A DNA stretch of 64,000 nucleotides, taken from NCBI GenBank assembly GCA_003021045.1, contig PXRN01000009.1, forward strand, positions 62,001 through 126,000, given 5' to 3'. Position 1 is the stretch's first letter; every line of letters starts with the position of its first letter. The DNA comes from Halobacteriales archaeon QS_4_69_34 (GTDB lineage Archaea > Halobacteriota > Halobacteria > Halobacteriales > Halococcaceae). The translations under genes were made by a program, and so were the position numbers. The notes under the pieces are model-generated. The model did not search any database. It saw only the letters and a list, made by a program, of their open reading frames with translations, and was not told the DNA's origin. This document shows, in pieces, positions 25,376 through 33,440 of this stretch.

Positions 25376-26746
25376 ATGCGAGTCGACCTCGGCAACGCGC
25401 TGGCGAGCGAGGCCACGCCGGGCGTCCCGCGGGCGGCGCTCGACCGCCTCGACGGGCGCGTCACGCGCGCCCACGAGCGCATCGAGCGCGGGCGGCGCGA
25501 GGGCGCGCTTGGCTACGCCGCCCTCGATCTGCCCCACCGGACGGACCCGACAGCAATCGAGGAGGCCGTCGCGCCGCTCGCGGGCGCGGCCCACGTCCTC
25601 GTCGTCGGCATCGGCGGGAGCGCGCTCGGTGCGGCCACCGTCGCGAGCGCGCTCGGCGACGGATCGATCCACACCCTCGACAACGTCGACCCCGCCCACA
25701 CCGCCCGGCTGCTCGATTCGCTCCCGCTCGCCGACACGGTACTGACCGTCGTCTCGCGCTCGGGGACCACGGCGGAGACGCTCGCCAACTTCCTCGTCGT
25801 CCGCGAGGCGATGGCCGCGGAGGGGCTGGACTGGACCGAGCGGACCCTCGTCGTCACGGGCGAGTCGGGCCCGCTCCGCGAGCTCGCCGGCGAGCACGCC
25901 TTGCCCGCGCTCGACGTTCCCGCGGAGGTCCCGGGCCGGTTCGGGGCACTCTCGACCGTGGGACTCGTGCCGGCCGCGATCCGGGGCCACGACATCGGGA
26001 GGGTTCTCGACGGTGGACGGCGGGTGGCCGAGGGCCTGTCGGGCTCGCTGTACGAGACGCCGGCCTACGCCTACGGTGCGGCCTGCTACGCGCTCGACGC
26101 CCGAGGCGCGTCGGTGAACGCGATGATGCCCTACGCCGAGGCGCTCGAACCGTTCGCCGAGTGGTTCGCCCAGCTGTGGGCCGAGAGCTTGGGCAAGGAG
26201 GGGCTGGGCCAGACCCCCGCGCGGGCGCTCGGCGCGACCGACCAGCACTCCCAGCTCCAGCTCTACCGCGCCGGCCCCCGCGACAAGCTCGTCACGCTCG
26301 TCCGTCCGCGCGAGCGGTCCGAGCTGCCGATCCCCGCGCCGGACCACTCTGGAACCGGGGAGCGAGCGGGGAACGCCTCCGCGACCGGCGAAGACGCTCC
26401 CGCGACCGGCGAGGGTGCGCTCGCTTCGCTCCGCGGGACCGACCTCGGGACGCTGCTCGACGCGGAGTTTCAGGCCACCGAGGCGAGCCTCGCGGCCGCG
26501 GACCGGCCCTCGGTGCGGATCGAGGTCGACCGGCTCGACGCGTCGGGGATCGGCGAGCTGTGCTACGGGCTGGAGGCCGCCTGCGTGCTCGCGGGCGAGC
26601 TCTACGGCGTCGAAACGTTCACCCAGCCGGCCGTCGAATGGGGTAAGTGCGCCGCACGCGGGCTACTCGGCGGCGGAGATGGGGAGAACGGGACGACCTC
26701 GGAGGCGCGCGCCGTCGGCGAACGGACCGAACTCGTCGTCGAGTGA
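25376..26746 (+). CDS. pgi: Glucose-6-phosphate isomerase
   Basis: Interconverts glucose-6-phosphate and fructose-6-phosphate. The 456-residue protein has two SIS subdomains: HVLVVGIGGSALGAATVASA near residue 73 and LTVVSRSGTTAETLANFLVV near residue 122 (phosphate binding). The PGI signature region spans MMPYAEALEPFAEWFAQLWA, ESLGKEGLGQTPARALGATD and QHSQLQLYRAGP near residues 246-298. The C-terminal signature AGELYGVETFTQPAVEWGK near residue 404 carries the catalytic Lys. A Gly/Ala/Thr-rich insertion (TGERAGNASATGEDAPATGE, about 323-351) separates the last parts. A T-rich box lies about 27 nt before the ATG. Confidence 0.95.
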   Translation: MRVDLGNALASEATPGVPRAALDRLDGRVTRAHERIERGRREGALGYAALDLPHRTDPTAIEEAVAPLAGAAHVLVVGIGGSALGAATVASALGDGSIHTLDNVDPAHTARLLDSLPLADTVLTVVSRSGTTAETLANFLVVREAMAAEGLDWTERTLVVTGESGPLRELAGEHALPALDVPAEVPGRFGALSTVGLVPAAIRGHDIGRVLDGGRRVAEGLSGSLYETPAYAYGAACYALDARGASVNAMMPYAEALEPFAEWFAQLWAESLGKEGLGQTPARALGATDQHSQLQLYRAGPRDKLVTLVRPRERSELPIPAPDHSGTGERAGNASATGEDAPATGEGALASLRGTDLGTLLDAEFQATEASLAAADRPSVRIEVDRLDASGIGELCYGLEAACVLAGELYGVETFTQPAVEWGKCAARGLLGGGDGENGTTSEARAVGERTELVVE

Positions 26747-26844
26747 GCGCTCGGCGGGACCGTGACGGCGGGAGCGTGGCGGTGGAGGCGCGAGCCGAGA
26801 ATCCCAAACCGAGCCGTCGGATTCGGCGGATCGGTCGGGTCGAG

Positions 26845-26990
26845 GCGTGGACTGCAAGTACCGATGTCGCGAGAGACCGCACCGCGACCGCCTCCGCACG
26901 CAGCCGCGGTGCGCTCTCCGTGCCATCGACACCGTTCGTTCCGTCCCCGGTGTGGCTCGCCTCCGACCACCTGCCGGGCGGGGACGAACG
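26845..26990 (+). repeat. Dispersed intergenic repeat family 1, copy 5 (divergent)
   Basis: Lies in the 309-nt gene-free stretch 26747-27055. The core reads GGACTGCAAGTACCGATGTC then GCGAGAGACCGCACCGCGAC, diverged from the other copies but collinear with them. The remainder holds the promoter-like GAACGCTTTTGTC about 28 nt before the DUF1028 gene. Confidence 0.55.
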
Positions 26991-27055
26991 AGCCGACGGC
27001 GGAGCGGATGCGGTGGCGACGAACGCTTTTGTCGCCGGCACGCTTCGCCGCAGTC

Positions 27056-27997
27056 ATGTCAGGACCGGCGTCGACGCCCCGACCGAGCACGTTCTCGATC
27101 GTCGCGCGCGACCCCGAACGGGGGGTCGTGGGCGTCGCCGTCCAATCGAAGTTCGTCGCCGTCGGCTCGGTGGTGCCCTTCGCGAGCGCGGACGCGGGCG
27201 CGATCGCCACCCAGAGCTTCGCCAACGTCGCCTACGGTCCCGACGGCCTCGACCTGCTTCGCGAGGGCCACACCGCCGCGGAGACGATCGAAGCGCTCAC
27301 CGCGGCCGATGGGGAAGCCGCCCAGCGCCAGGTAGGAATCGTCGGGCAGGACGGCTCGATCGGAGCGTTCACCGGCGCGGACTGCTTCGAGTACGCGGGC
27401 GACGTGCAGGGCGAGCACTACACCGTCCAGGGAAACATCCTCGAAAACCCCGAAACCCTCGAAGCGATGGCCGAGGCCTACGAGACGGGGGAAAAAGGGC
27501 TCCCCGAGCGGCTCCTCGCCGCGCTCCAGGCGGGCAACGCGGCGGGCGGCGACCGCCGGGGCGAGCAGAGCGCGGCACTCTACGTCGCAAAGCCCGACGG
27601 CGGCTACGACGGCGGCAACGACCGCTGGATCGACGTCCGCGTCGACGACCACCCCCGCCCGATCGACGAGCTCGAGCGCGTCTTCCGGATCTACGACGTG
27701 ACGCTGCTCGAACGCGAGGCCCCCGACGAACTGCGCGAACTCGACGGGGAGACCGCCACGGCGGTCGCGACGACCCTCTCGGAGGGGGGCTTTCTCGACG
27801 GACCGGGGTCGACAGGGTTCGACGAGCCCGAGCGGGCGGCCCTCGGGGAGTTCCGTGGCGCGAACAACTTCGAGAACCACGACCTCGCGGCCCTCGAAGA
27901 CGCCATCGCCCGCGGGTGGGACGCGGCGGAGGGCGCGGGCGAGGAGCGGCTGATGAACGCGGTCTGGCACGGCCTCTCACGACTGGAGCGCGCGTGA
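27056..27997 (+). CDS. DUF1028 family protein (Ntn-hydrolase-like)
   Basis: A 313-residue DUF1028 member. The family has an Ntn-hydrolase-like fold, with no agreed activity. The start of the domain reads STFSIVARDPERGVVGVAVQ, SKFVAVGSVVPFASADAGAI, ATQSFANVAYGPDGLDLLRE, then FTGADCFEYAGDVQGEHYTV and QGNILENPETLEAMAEAY. A middle QSAALYVAKPDGGYDGGNDR and a C-terminal peptidoglycan-binding-like region with EFRGANNFENHD follow. Start ATG at 27056, with a CTTTTG box about 28 nt upstream. No signal peptide. Confidence 0.87.
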   Translation: MSGPASTPRPSTFSIVARDPERGVVGVAVQSKFVAVGSVVPFASADAGAIATQSFANVAYGPDGLDLLREGHTAAETIEALTAADGEAAQRQVGIVGQDGSIGAFTGADCFEYAGDVQGEHYTVQGNILENPETLEAMAEAYETGEKGLPERLLAALQAGNAAGGDRRGEQSAALYVAKPDGGYDGGNDRWIDVRVDDHPRPIDELERVFRIYDVTLLEREAPDELRELDGETATAVATTLSEGGFLDGPGSTGFDEPERAALGEFRGANNFENHDLAALEDAIARGWDAAEGAGEERLMNAVWHGLSRLERA

Positions 27998-28178
27998 GGG
28001 CCGCGCGCTCGGCGCGATCGACGGGCCGGAGCTTCACCAACGTCTGCCGTGCGAGCCGACGCGATCCGATGGCTGGACGCGGACGCCGCCCGACGTGACC
28101 GACATCGTGCCGGCGGCGTCAGTGGGCGGCACGCTCCGCGAGGTAAACGCTCTTTGCCCTCCCGTCCCACGGTGGGAT

Positions 28179-28325
28179 ATGCGCACCGAGGAGGAGATCA
28201 GAGAGCAGTACGAGTTCCTCAAGGAGGAGCTAGACGACGAGAACATGAACCACGAGGGCGTCCGGCAGATGTTCACCTACTACCGGCGCGCGCTCGGCTG
28301 GGCACTAGAAGAGGAGCACATGTAA
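28179..28325 (+). CDS. Small conserved haloarchaeal protein
   Basis: A 48-residue acidic protein starting MRTEEEIREQYEFLKEELDD and ending MFTYYRRALGWALEEEHM. It is predicted helical, with no cysteines or membrane segment. The compact helical shape and clean start (CTCTTTGCC box about 25 nt upstream) support a real gene, but no function is recognised. Confidence 0.6.
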   Translation: MRTEEEIREQYEFLKEELDDENMNHEGVRQMFTYYRRALGWALEEEHM

Positions 28326-28360
28326 TCGGGGACGCACGTCCGGGACCGGCGGCCGGTAGG

Positions 28361-28366
28361 TTTAAG
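28361..28366 (+). promoter_or_regulatory. TTTAAG box before the hairpin-rich segment
   Basis: GGTTTAAGTCGCC matches the haloarchaeal TATA-type box found before many genes here. The nearest coding gene is about 290 nt downstream and has its own box, so this one may serve a transcript starting near 28388. Confidence 0.35.
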
Positions 28367-28384
28367 TCGCCGTGTGTGCTGGTT

Positions 28385-28600
28385 GGAAGCGACGCTTCGC
28401 TTGGAGGGCCGAAGCGTCAGCGGGGACCAATTCAGGGCGGCAAGCGAACACCGCGGGCTTTTCTCCCGCATGTTCGCTTTCCTGCGACCGCACGACGCCG
28501 AGCGACTCGCCCGTGCCGCTATCGTCCCATCGGCACACGAGCGACGGTCACCCTTGACCGGCCGCCGGGCGGAATCTTGCAGGTGCCGGGTACGCTGTCG
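28385..28600 (+). ncRNA. Candidate structured RNA or palindromic non-autonomous element
   Basis: Within the 327-nt gene-free stretch 28326-28652 several strong inverted repeats occur in close succession. GACGCTTCG (28391-28399) pairs with CGAAGCGTC (28410-28418). AAGCGAACA plus GCGGG (28442-28457) pairs with CCCGC plus TGTTCGCTT (28465-28479), 14 pairs in one arm. GTGCCG (28513-28518) pairs with CGGCAC (28531-28536). GGTCA/TGACC lies near 28547-28559. No conserved SRP, RNase P or tRNA signature is visible. It may be an unannotated structured RNA, or a palindrome-rich remnant such as a non-autonomous IS200/IS605-type element. The strand is inferred from the TTTAAG box. Confidence 0.4.
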
Positions 28601-28649
28601 GACAGGTCCGATATGATTATATTTACGCAGACTCGACACTCCGATCGGA
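28599..28649 (+). promoter_or_regulatory. Promoter and candidate operators of the PadR gene
   Basis: An AT-rich block GATATGATTATATTTACG (28610-28627) lies 25-43 nt before the PadR ATG and is the likely TATA region. It is flanked by palindromes CGGACAGGTCCG (28599-28610) and TCCGATCGGA (28640-28649). The positions suit autorepression by the encoded regulator, which is inference. Confidence 0.45.
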
Positions 28650-28652
28650 AAC

Positions 28653-28928
28653 ATGTACGATCTGACCGGATTCCAGCGCGACCTGCTGTACGCCATCGCG
28701 GGCCAGGACGACCCCCACGGACTGGCCGTCAAAGACGAGCTGGAGGACTACTACGAAACCGAGATCCACCACGGCCGGCTGTATCCCAACCTCGACACGC
28801 TCGTCGAGAAGGGCCTCGTCGAGAAGGGCCAGCTCGACCGTCGGACAAACTACTACGCGCTCACCCGGCGCGGTCGCCGCGAGATCGAGGCGCGCCGGGA
28901 GTGGGAGAACCAGTACGTCGAGCTCTGA
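28653..28928 (+). CDS. PadR family transcriptional regulator
   Basis: A 91-residue winged-helix protein: LTGFQRDLLYAIAGQDDPHG (first helices), GLAVKDELEDYYETEIHHGR, then LYPNLDTLVEKGLVEKGQ, the PadR recognition helix/wing, and RRTNYYALTRRGRREIEARR. The length is that of a minimal PadR domain, without the C-terminal dimerisation helix of longer members. Ligand and targets are unknown. Palindromes around its own promoter suggest autoregulation. Confidence 0.88.
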   Translation: MYDLTGFQRDLLYAIAGQDDPHGLAVKDELEDYYETEIHHGRLYPNLDTLVEKGLVEKGQLDRRTNYYALTRRGRREIEARREWENQYVEL

Positions 28929-29210
28929 GAGCACCGCGGAGCTCACGAGCGCCGGCATCCGCTGGCGCCCTCGCGTCGTCGCGGCTCGTCGTCCGTCGCC
29001 ATCGAACCCCCCGATAGGTGACGTCCGCCGCCCGACGCCATCGGCGGGCGGCGTCGGCGTTGACCTGCGGTGTCGGCCCGCCGTGGCCCCGGTTGCGACC
29101 GGCGGCGTCGGCGTTCCCGGCGCGAGCCCCGGCGACGGCGGCAGCCGGCCGGAGGGCGGACCGTCGATCCGATCCGGTACCGCTTTGACCGCCCCCCTCC
29201 CGGCGGCTGC

Positions 29211-30128
29211 ATGGACGGAGCTCGCGTGCTCGTCACCGGCGGTGCGGGGTTCATCGGCTCGAACCTCGCCAACCATCTCGCGGCCGCAAACGACGTGATC
29301 GCGCTCGACGACGGCTATCTGGGCACGCCCGCGAACCTCGATCCCGCAGTGGAGTTCGTCGAGGCCTCGGTGCTCGACGACGACCTCCCCACGGACGTCG
29401 ACGTCTGCTTTCACCTCGCGGCGCTCTCCTCGGGACCGATGCACGAGGAGAACCCCCGGCGTGGCGCGCGGATCAACGTCGAGGGGTTCGTCAACACCGT
29501 CGAAAAAGTGCGGGAAAGCGGCTGTGAGACCGTGGTGTACGCCTCCACGTCCTCGATCTACGGCGACCGCACCGAGCCCTCGCCCGAGGACATGGCCGTG
29601 GAGGCGCGCACGGGCTACGAGGCCTCGAAGCTCGCCCGCGAGCGGTATGGGGAGTACTTCGCCAACGCTCACGGGATGGCGATGGCCGGGATGCGCTTTT
29701 TCGCGGTCTATCAGGGCTACGGCGGCGCGGAGGGACACAAGGGCGGGTACGCCAACCTGATGGCCCAGTTCGCCGACTGGATCGCCGACGGCCAGTCCCC
29801 CGAGATATACGGCGACGGCAGCCATACCCGTGATTTCACCCACGTCGAGGACGTCGTTCGGGGGCTCGAACTCGCCGCGGACCACCGCTTGACCGGCATC
29901 TACAACCTCGGCACCGGCGAGTCCCACAGCGCCAACGAGCTCGTGGCGAGGATCAACGAGACACTCGGCACGGACGTCGAACCCGTGTACGTCGAGAACC
30001 CGATCCCCGAGCACATGTTCGTCCACGACACGATGGCCGATCCGGCGAAGATGCGCGCGGCGACGGGCTGGGAGCCCGAAATCGGCTTCGAGGAGGGGGT
30101 CCGGCGGGTCTGTGCGCAGTATCGCTGA
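29211..30128 (+). CDS. NAD-dependent sugar epimerase/dehydratase (extended SDR)
   Basis: A 305-residue extended SDR of the UDP-glucose 4-epimerase type. NAD-binding RVLVTGGAGFIGSNLANHLA at the N-terminus, VCFHLAALSSGP near residue 65, VVYASTSSIYGDRTEPSPED near residue 106, the catalytic TGYEASKLARERYG near residue 135 (YxxxK), and FTHVEDVVRGLELA near residue 207 are all present. It probably modifies nucleotide sugars for surface glycans; the exact substrate cannot be told. ATG at 29211 directly precedes the Rossmann strand. Confidence 0.88.
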   Translation: MDGARVLVTGGAGFIGSNLANHLAAANDVIALDDGYLGTPANLDPAVEFVEASVLDDDLPTDVDVCFHLAALSSGPMHEENPRRGARINVEGFVNTVEKVRESGCETVVYASTSSIYGDRTEPSPEDMAVEARTGYEASKLARERYGEYFANAHGMAMAGMRFFAVYQGYGGAEGHKGGYANLMAQFADWIADGQSPEIYGDGSHTRDFTHVEDVVRGLELAADHRLTGIYNLGTGESHSANELVARINETLGTDVEPVYVENPIPEHMFVHDTMADPAKMRAATGWEPEIGFEEGVRRVCAQYR

Positions 30129-30262
30129 CGCTCGGGCGATTCGGGTCGCCCGTTCTCCCGTCGTCGCAATCGACCGGGGACGCTCTCGTCGCACCCGCGG
30201 CTCGACCGGCCCGTCATCCGATCGACCGGCAACACTTACCTCGGGGCCGCCGTAGCCCGACC

Positions 30263-31177
30263 ATGACCGCGGTCAGGACGATCGGCGTGCCGATGGACCT
30301 CGGGGCGGATCGGCGCGGCGTCGACATGGGGCCCTCGGCGATCAGGTACGCGGGCCTCGCGTCGACGCTCGAATCGATCGGTCACACCTGTCTCGACGCG
30401 GGCGATCTTCCGGTGCCCCACGCCGGGGAGCGCGATCCCGAGGCCGAGAAGCCCCCGGGAACCGCGAAGTACCTCGGCGAGGTCGAGGCGGTCTGCACCC
30501 GCCTCGCCGCCGGCGTCGAGGGCGCCCTCGACGCCGGCGAGCGCCCGCTCGTGCTCGGCGGCGACCACTCGATCGCCGTCGGCACGCTCGCCGGGGCCGC
30601 CCGCGACGCCGAGATCGGGGCCGTCTGGTTCGACGCCCACGCCGACTTCAACACGCCGGAGAGCTCCCCGAGCGGCAACGTCCACGGTATGCCCCTCGCC
30701 GCGGCGCTCGGGCTGGGGTCGTTCGCCGACACCGCGTGGGCGACCGTCCCCGGTCTCCGCGCGGAGAACGTCGCCCTCGTCGGCCTCCGCAGCGTCGACG
30801 ACCGCGAGCGCGCGGCCATCAACGCGAGCGACGTCACGGCCTACACGATGTCCGACATCGACGAACGCGGGGTCGTCGCCGTCGTCGAGGAGGCCATCGA
30901 CGTCGCCGCCCGCGGCGCCGACGCGATCCACGCGAGCCTCGACCTCGACTGGCTCGACCCCCGGCGCGCACCCGGCGTCGGCACCCCGGTCCGGGGCGGG
31001 GTTACCTACCGCGAGGCCCACTCCGCGATGGAGGTCCTCGCCGAGCGCGACGCCGACTCCCACCTGCTCCGCTCGCTCGAACTCGTCGAGGTCAACCCCA
31101 TCCTCGACGAGCACAACGAAACGGCCGAGCTCGCCGTCGAGCTGGCCGCGAGCGCGCTCGGCAGGCGCGTGCTCTAA
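30263..31177 (+). CDS. Arginase (ureohydrolase)
   Basis: Mn-dependent hydrolysis of arginine to ornithine and urea is predicted. The 304-residue protein has IGVPMDLGADRRGVDMGPSA at the start, GGDHSIAVGT near residue 97, WFDAHADFNTPESSPSGNVH near residue 122 and HASLDLDWLDPRRAPGVGTP near residue 224, covering the six metal ligands. The SGNVHGMPLA sequence after the DAHAD motif is typical of arginases rather than agmatinases. Start ATG at 30263, with an ACACTTACC box about 27 nt upstream. A T-run follows the stop at 31184-31189. Confidence 0.9.
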   Translation: MTAVRTIGVPMDLGADRRGVDMGPSAIRYAGLASTLESIGHTCLDAGDLPVPHAGERDPEAEKPPGTAKYLGEVEAVCTRLAAGVEGALDAGERPLVLGGDHSIAVGTLAGAARDAEIGAVWFDAHADFNTPESSPSGNVHGMPLAAALGLGSFADTAWATVPGLRAENVALVGLRSVDDRERAAINASDVTAYTMSDIDERGVVAVVEEAIDVAARGADAIHASLDLDWLDPRRAPGVGTPVRGGVTYREAHSAMEVLAERDADSHLLRSLELVEVNPILDEHNETAELAVELAASALGRRVL

Positions 31178-31182
31178 GCCCA

Positions 31183-31330
31183 CTTTTTTGCGGGGAGTCC
31201 TCGCCTCGCGCGCTCACTCCGATCGCGCGCTCGCTCGAACCACCTACAAAAACCTGGACTAAAAAGGCCGCTCCCTCCCGCGCTCGCTGCGCTCGCGCGG
31301 TCGTCCGCTCGCGGTGCGATTGCTTACCCG
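31183..31330. repeat. Hairpin repeat family 2, copy B
   Basis: Begins with a T-run six bases after the arginase stop. It contains GCGCGCTCACTCCGATCGCG plus GCTCGCTCG arms, then ACCTACAAAAACCTGGACTA and AAAAGGCCGCTCCCTCCCGC, GCTCGCTGCGCTCGCGCGGT, CGTCCGCTCGCGGTGCGAT. From CCGC-CTCCCTCCCGCG onward it is nearly identical to copy A. It may act as the arginase terminator. The rest of the spacer to 31593 shows no gene. Confidence 0.6.
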
Positions 31331-31593
31331 CCACCGCGACCGCTTAGCGACCACGCTACCGTCGAGCCCTCGGCCCGCCCCGCACCGCGCGGGCCTCGCC
31401 CTCGCTCCGCCAGGCCCCGCCACCGCAGCATTTCGGACGACGCCGCTCCCGGATCGCGCGGCAGCCGGCTACACGAGCGCCCCGAAAGCGCGGCCCACAT
31501 GTGGTCGAAGCCCCGACGTACCGGGCGTGGACGATCGGAGCCCGGCACTCGACGGCAGGACTCTCAAGTGACGAGCACCGCAGGGTCGAGTCG

Positions 31594-31842
31594 ATGACGG
31601 ACACGCTTTCGGAGGACGACGAAGGGAAGTCGGTCGTCGACGCGAGCGGCGAGGAGGTCGGCGTCGTGGCCGCGGTGCGCCACGGGACGGCCTACGTCGC
31701 GCCCGATCCCGGCCTGACCGACAAGGCGAAGGCGAAGCTGGGGGTGGGCGACGTCGAGGAGGACACGTTCCCGCTCCAGGAGGACTCGATCGAGGTCGAA
31801 TCGGTCACCGACGACGAACTGCGGCTCCGCTACGAGCGCTGA
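31594..31842 (+). CDS. PRC-barrel domain protein
   Basis: An 82-residue protein: KSVVDASGEEVGVVAAVRHG, TAYVAPDPGLTDKAKAKLGV, then ...DTFPLQEDSIEVESVTDDEL. This is the small PRC-barrel-like module seen in many haloarchaea, a beta-barrel found in ribosome-maturation, photosynthetic and sporulation proteins. The role here is unknown. ATG at 31594 is chosen over longer in-frame starts because the domain begins there. Confidence 0.8.
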   Translation: MTDTLSEDDEGKSVVDASGEEVGVVAAVRHGTAYVAPDPGLTDKAKAKLGVGDVEEDTFPLQEDSIEVESVTDDELRLRYER

Positions 31843-31892
31843 GCCGATACCGGAGAGGAGCGCTTATTCCGGACCCGATCGGAGGGGAGACG

Positions 31893-33383
31893 ATGAACCG
31901 CGACCGACGCCGCGCGCTCGCGCTCCTCGGCGTCGGCGCAGCCACGCTCGCCGGCTGTGGCGGCCGGCGCGAGGGAGTGCCCTCGAACACCGGCGACACA
32001 GCCCGGACGGCGGACGGAGCCGGGGCGGCGAGCAGAACGGGGACGACTGTCCCTCCATCGACCGAGAGCGACGCGACGGCCGGCGAACCGGCGGCTGCCG
32101 AAGCGACGAGCGCGGACGGGACCGACCCCCGGTCGGCCACGACGGACGGCGCGACCGACACGCCCGAGCAGGGGCCGTTCGGCTACACCCACGTCCGTGC
32201 CGACGGCAACCGGATCGTCGCGGGCCGCGGATCGCTGCCCGACGCCGAGCCGGTCGGGATCGACGTCGCATCGCCGGCGTGGCTCGCCGCCGTTCCCGAC
32301 GGGAGTGCCAGCCTCTGGGCGATCGTCGACGAGGAGGGCCGGACGAGCGCGTTCGCGGTGGGCGAGGGAGGCGTCGAGAGGACCGCGATCACGCCGGCAC
32401 GACTGCCCGCCGGGACGCCGCCGCTGCTCGCCGTCACCGACGACGGACCGATAGTAGTTCCACCGCCGGACGGTGCATCGACGCTGACCCATCCGATCGT
32501 GCTCGACGGCGGGCGATCGCTGTTCGTCGCCGAGAGCGGGGACGTGATCCTCGCCGATGCCGAGGGAGGGGAAGCCGAGCGCGTCGCGGTCGGCGCGCTC
32601 CCCGACGCGCGGCTGATACAGGGCGCGGACGGACGGGTCGTCGTCCTCGCGGGTGCGACGGACCGGTACGGCCACGGCGCGCTCGGTGACGGGATCGAGG
32701 CCGGGACGATCGCAGTGCTCGACACCCGGGACGGACTCGCCGTCGAGCGCGAGATCGACCTCGCCGGTCGCGCGGTCGTCGAGGGCACCACGGCGCTGCT
32801 CGCGGACCTCGGGAACGGGGACGACCCGGAGATCGTCGTCACCGAGAGCGACGCCGAGCGCGGGGCACGCGAAGTGACGTTCACGCTCGACGGGCGGCGG
32901 GTCGCGGCCGGCCCGGCGATCGGCTCGGGCTATCGCTGGCGACACCGGCTCGCGGCCGCGCCCTTCGGCCCCGGCGGGCGGGAGGAACTCGCGGCCGTCA
33001 GGACGCCCCACATCGGCGGCGAGATCGAGTTCTACCGGCGCGAGGGCGAGCGGCTCCGGATCGTCGCCACGCTCGCGGGCTACTCCTCGCACGCCATCGG
33101 CTCCCGCGTCCTTGACGGCGGCGTCGCCGGCGACCTCGACGGCGACGGGCGGACGGAACTGCTGGTCCCGAACCGAGCGCGAACGCACCTCGCCGGCATC
33201 CGGCGGACCGGCAGCGCGGCGGGGACCACCGGCGGGTCGGGGAGCGACGGCGAGGCGCGGGAGGTCTGGCGTCTCCCCGTCGGCGGGACGGTCGCGACGA
33301 ACGTCGCCGCGACCGCGCTCGCGGACGGTGGTGTGGCGGTCGGGGTGGGCCACGCGAACGGAGTCCGGATCTGGCAGTCCTGA
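31893..33383 (+). CDS. Predicted Tat-exported lipoprotein with FG-GAP/beta-propeller-like repeats
   Basis: A 496-residue secreted protein. The N-terminus RDRRRALALLGVGAATLAGC carries twin arginines, a hydrophobic core and a lipobox ending in Cys22, typical of haloarchaeal Tat lipoproteins. Residues 25-95 are Thr/Ala/Ser/Gly-rich linker. The rest alternates short strands with FG-GAP/VCBS-like calcium-loop motifs: LLADLGNGDDPEIVVTES near residue 300 and VAGDLDGDGRTELLVPNRAR near residue 411. This suggests a beta-propeller on the cell surface. No catalytic motif is recognised. It is encoded just upstream of gltX with a 57-nt gap. Confidence 0.8.
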   Translation: MNRDRRRALALLGVGAATLAGCGGRREGVPSNTGDTARTADGAGAASRTGTTVPPSTESDATAGEPAAAEATSADGTDPRSATTDGATDTPEQGPFGYTHVRADGNRIVAGRGSLPDAEPVGIDVASPAWLAAVPDGSASLWAIVDEEGRTSAFAVGEGGVERTAITPARLPAGTPPLLAVTDDGPIVVPPPDGASTLTHPIVLDGGRSLFVAESGDVILADAEGGEAERVAVGALPDARLIQGADGRVVVLAGATDRYGHGALGDGIEAGTIAVLDTRDGLAVEREIDLAGRAVVEGTTALLADLGNGDDPEIVVTESDAERGAREVTFTLDGRRVAAGPAIGSGYRWRHRLAAAPFGPGGREELAAVRTPHIGGEIEFYRREGERLRIVATLAGYSSHAIGSRVLDGGVAGDLDGDGRTELLVPNRARTHLAGIRRTGSAAGTTGGSGSDGEAREVWRLPVGGTVATNVAATALADGGVAVGVGHANGVRIWQS

Positions 33384-33440
33384 CAGTACGTCGACCGCGG
33401 AGCCGGGGGGTTTTCGTCGCCGCCGGGCGAGAGACCGGTG

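Noticed and set aside
28326-28652. SRP RNA or RNase P RNA in the hairpin-rich spacer
   Set aside because: The conserved cores of those RNAs are not visible and the segment is shorter than expected for either.
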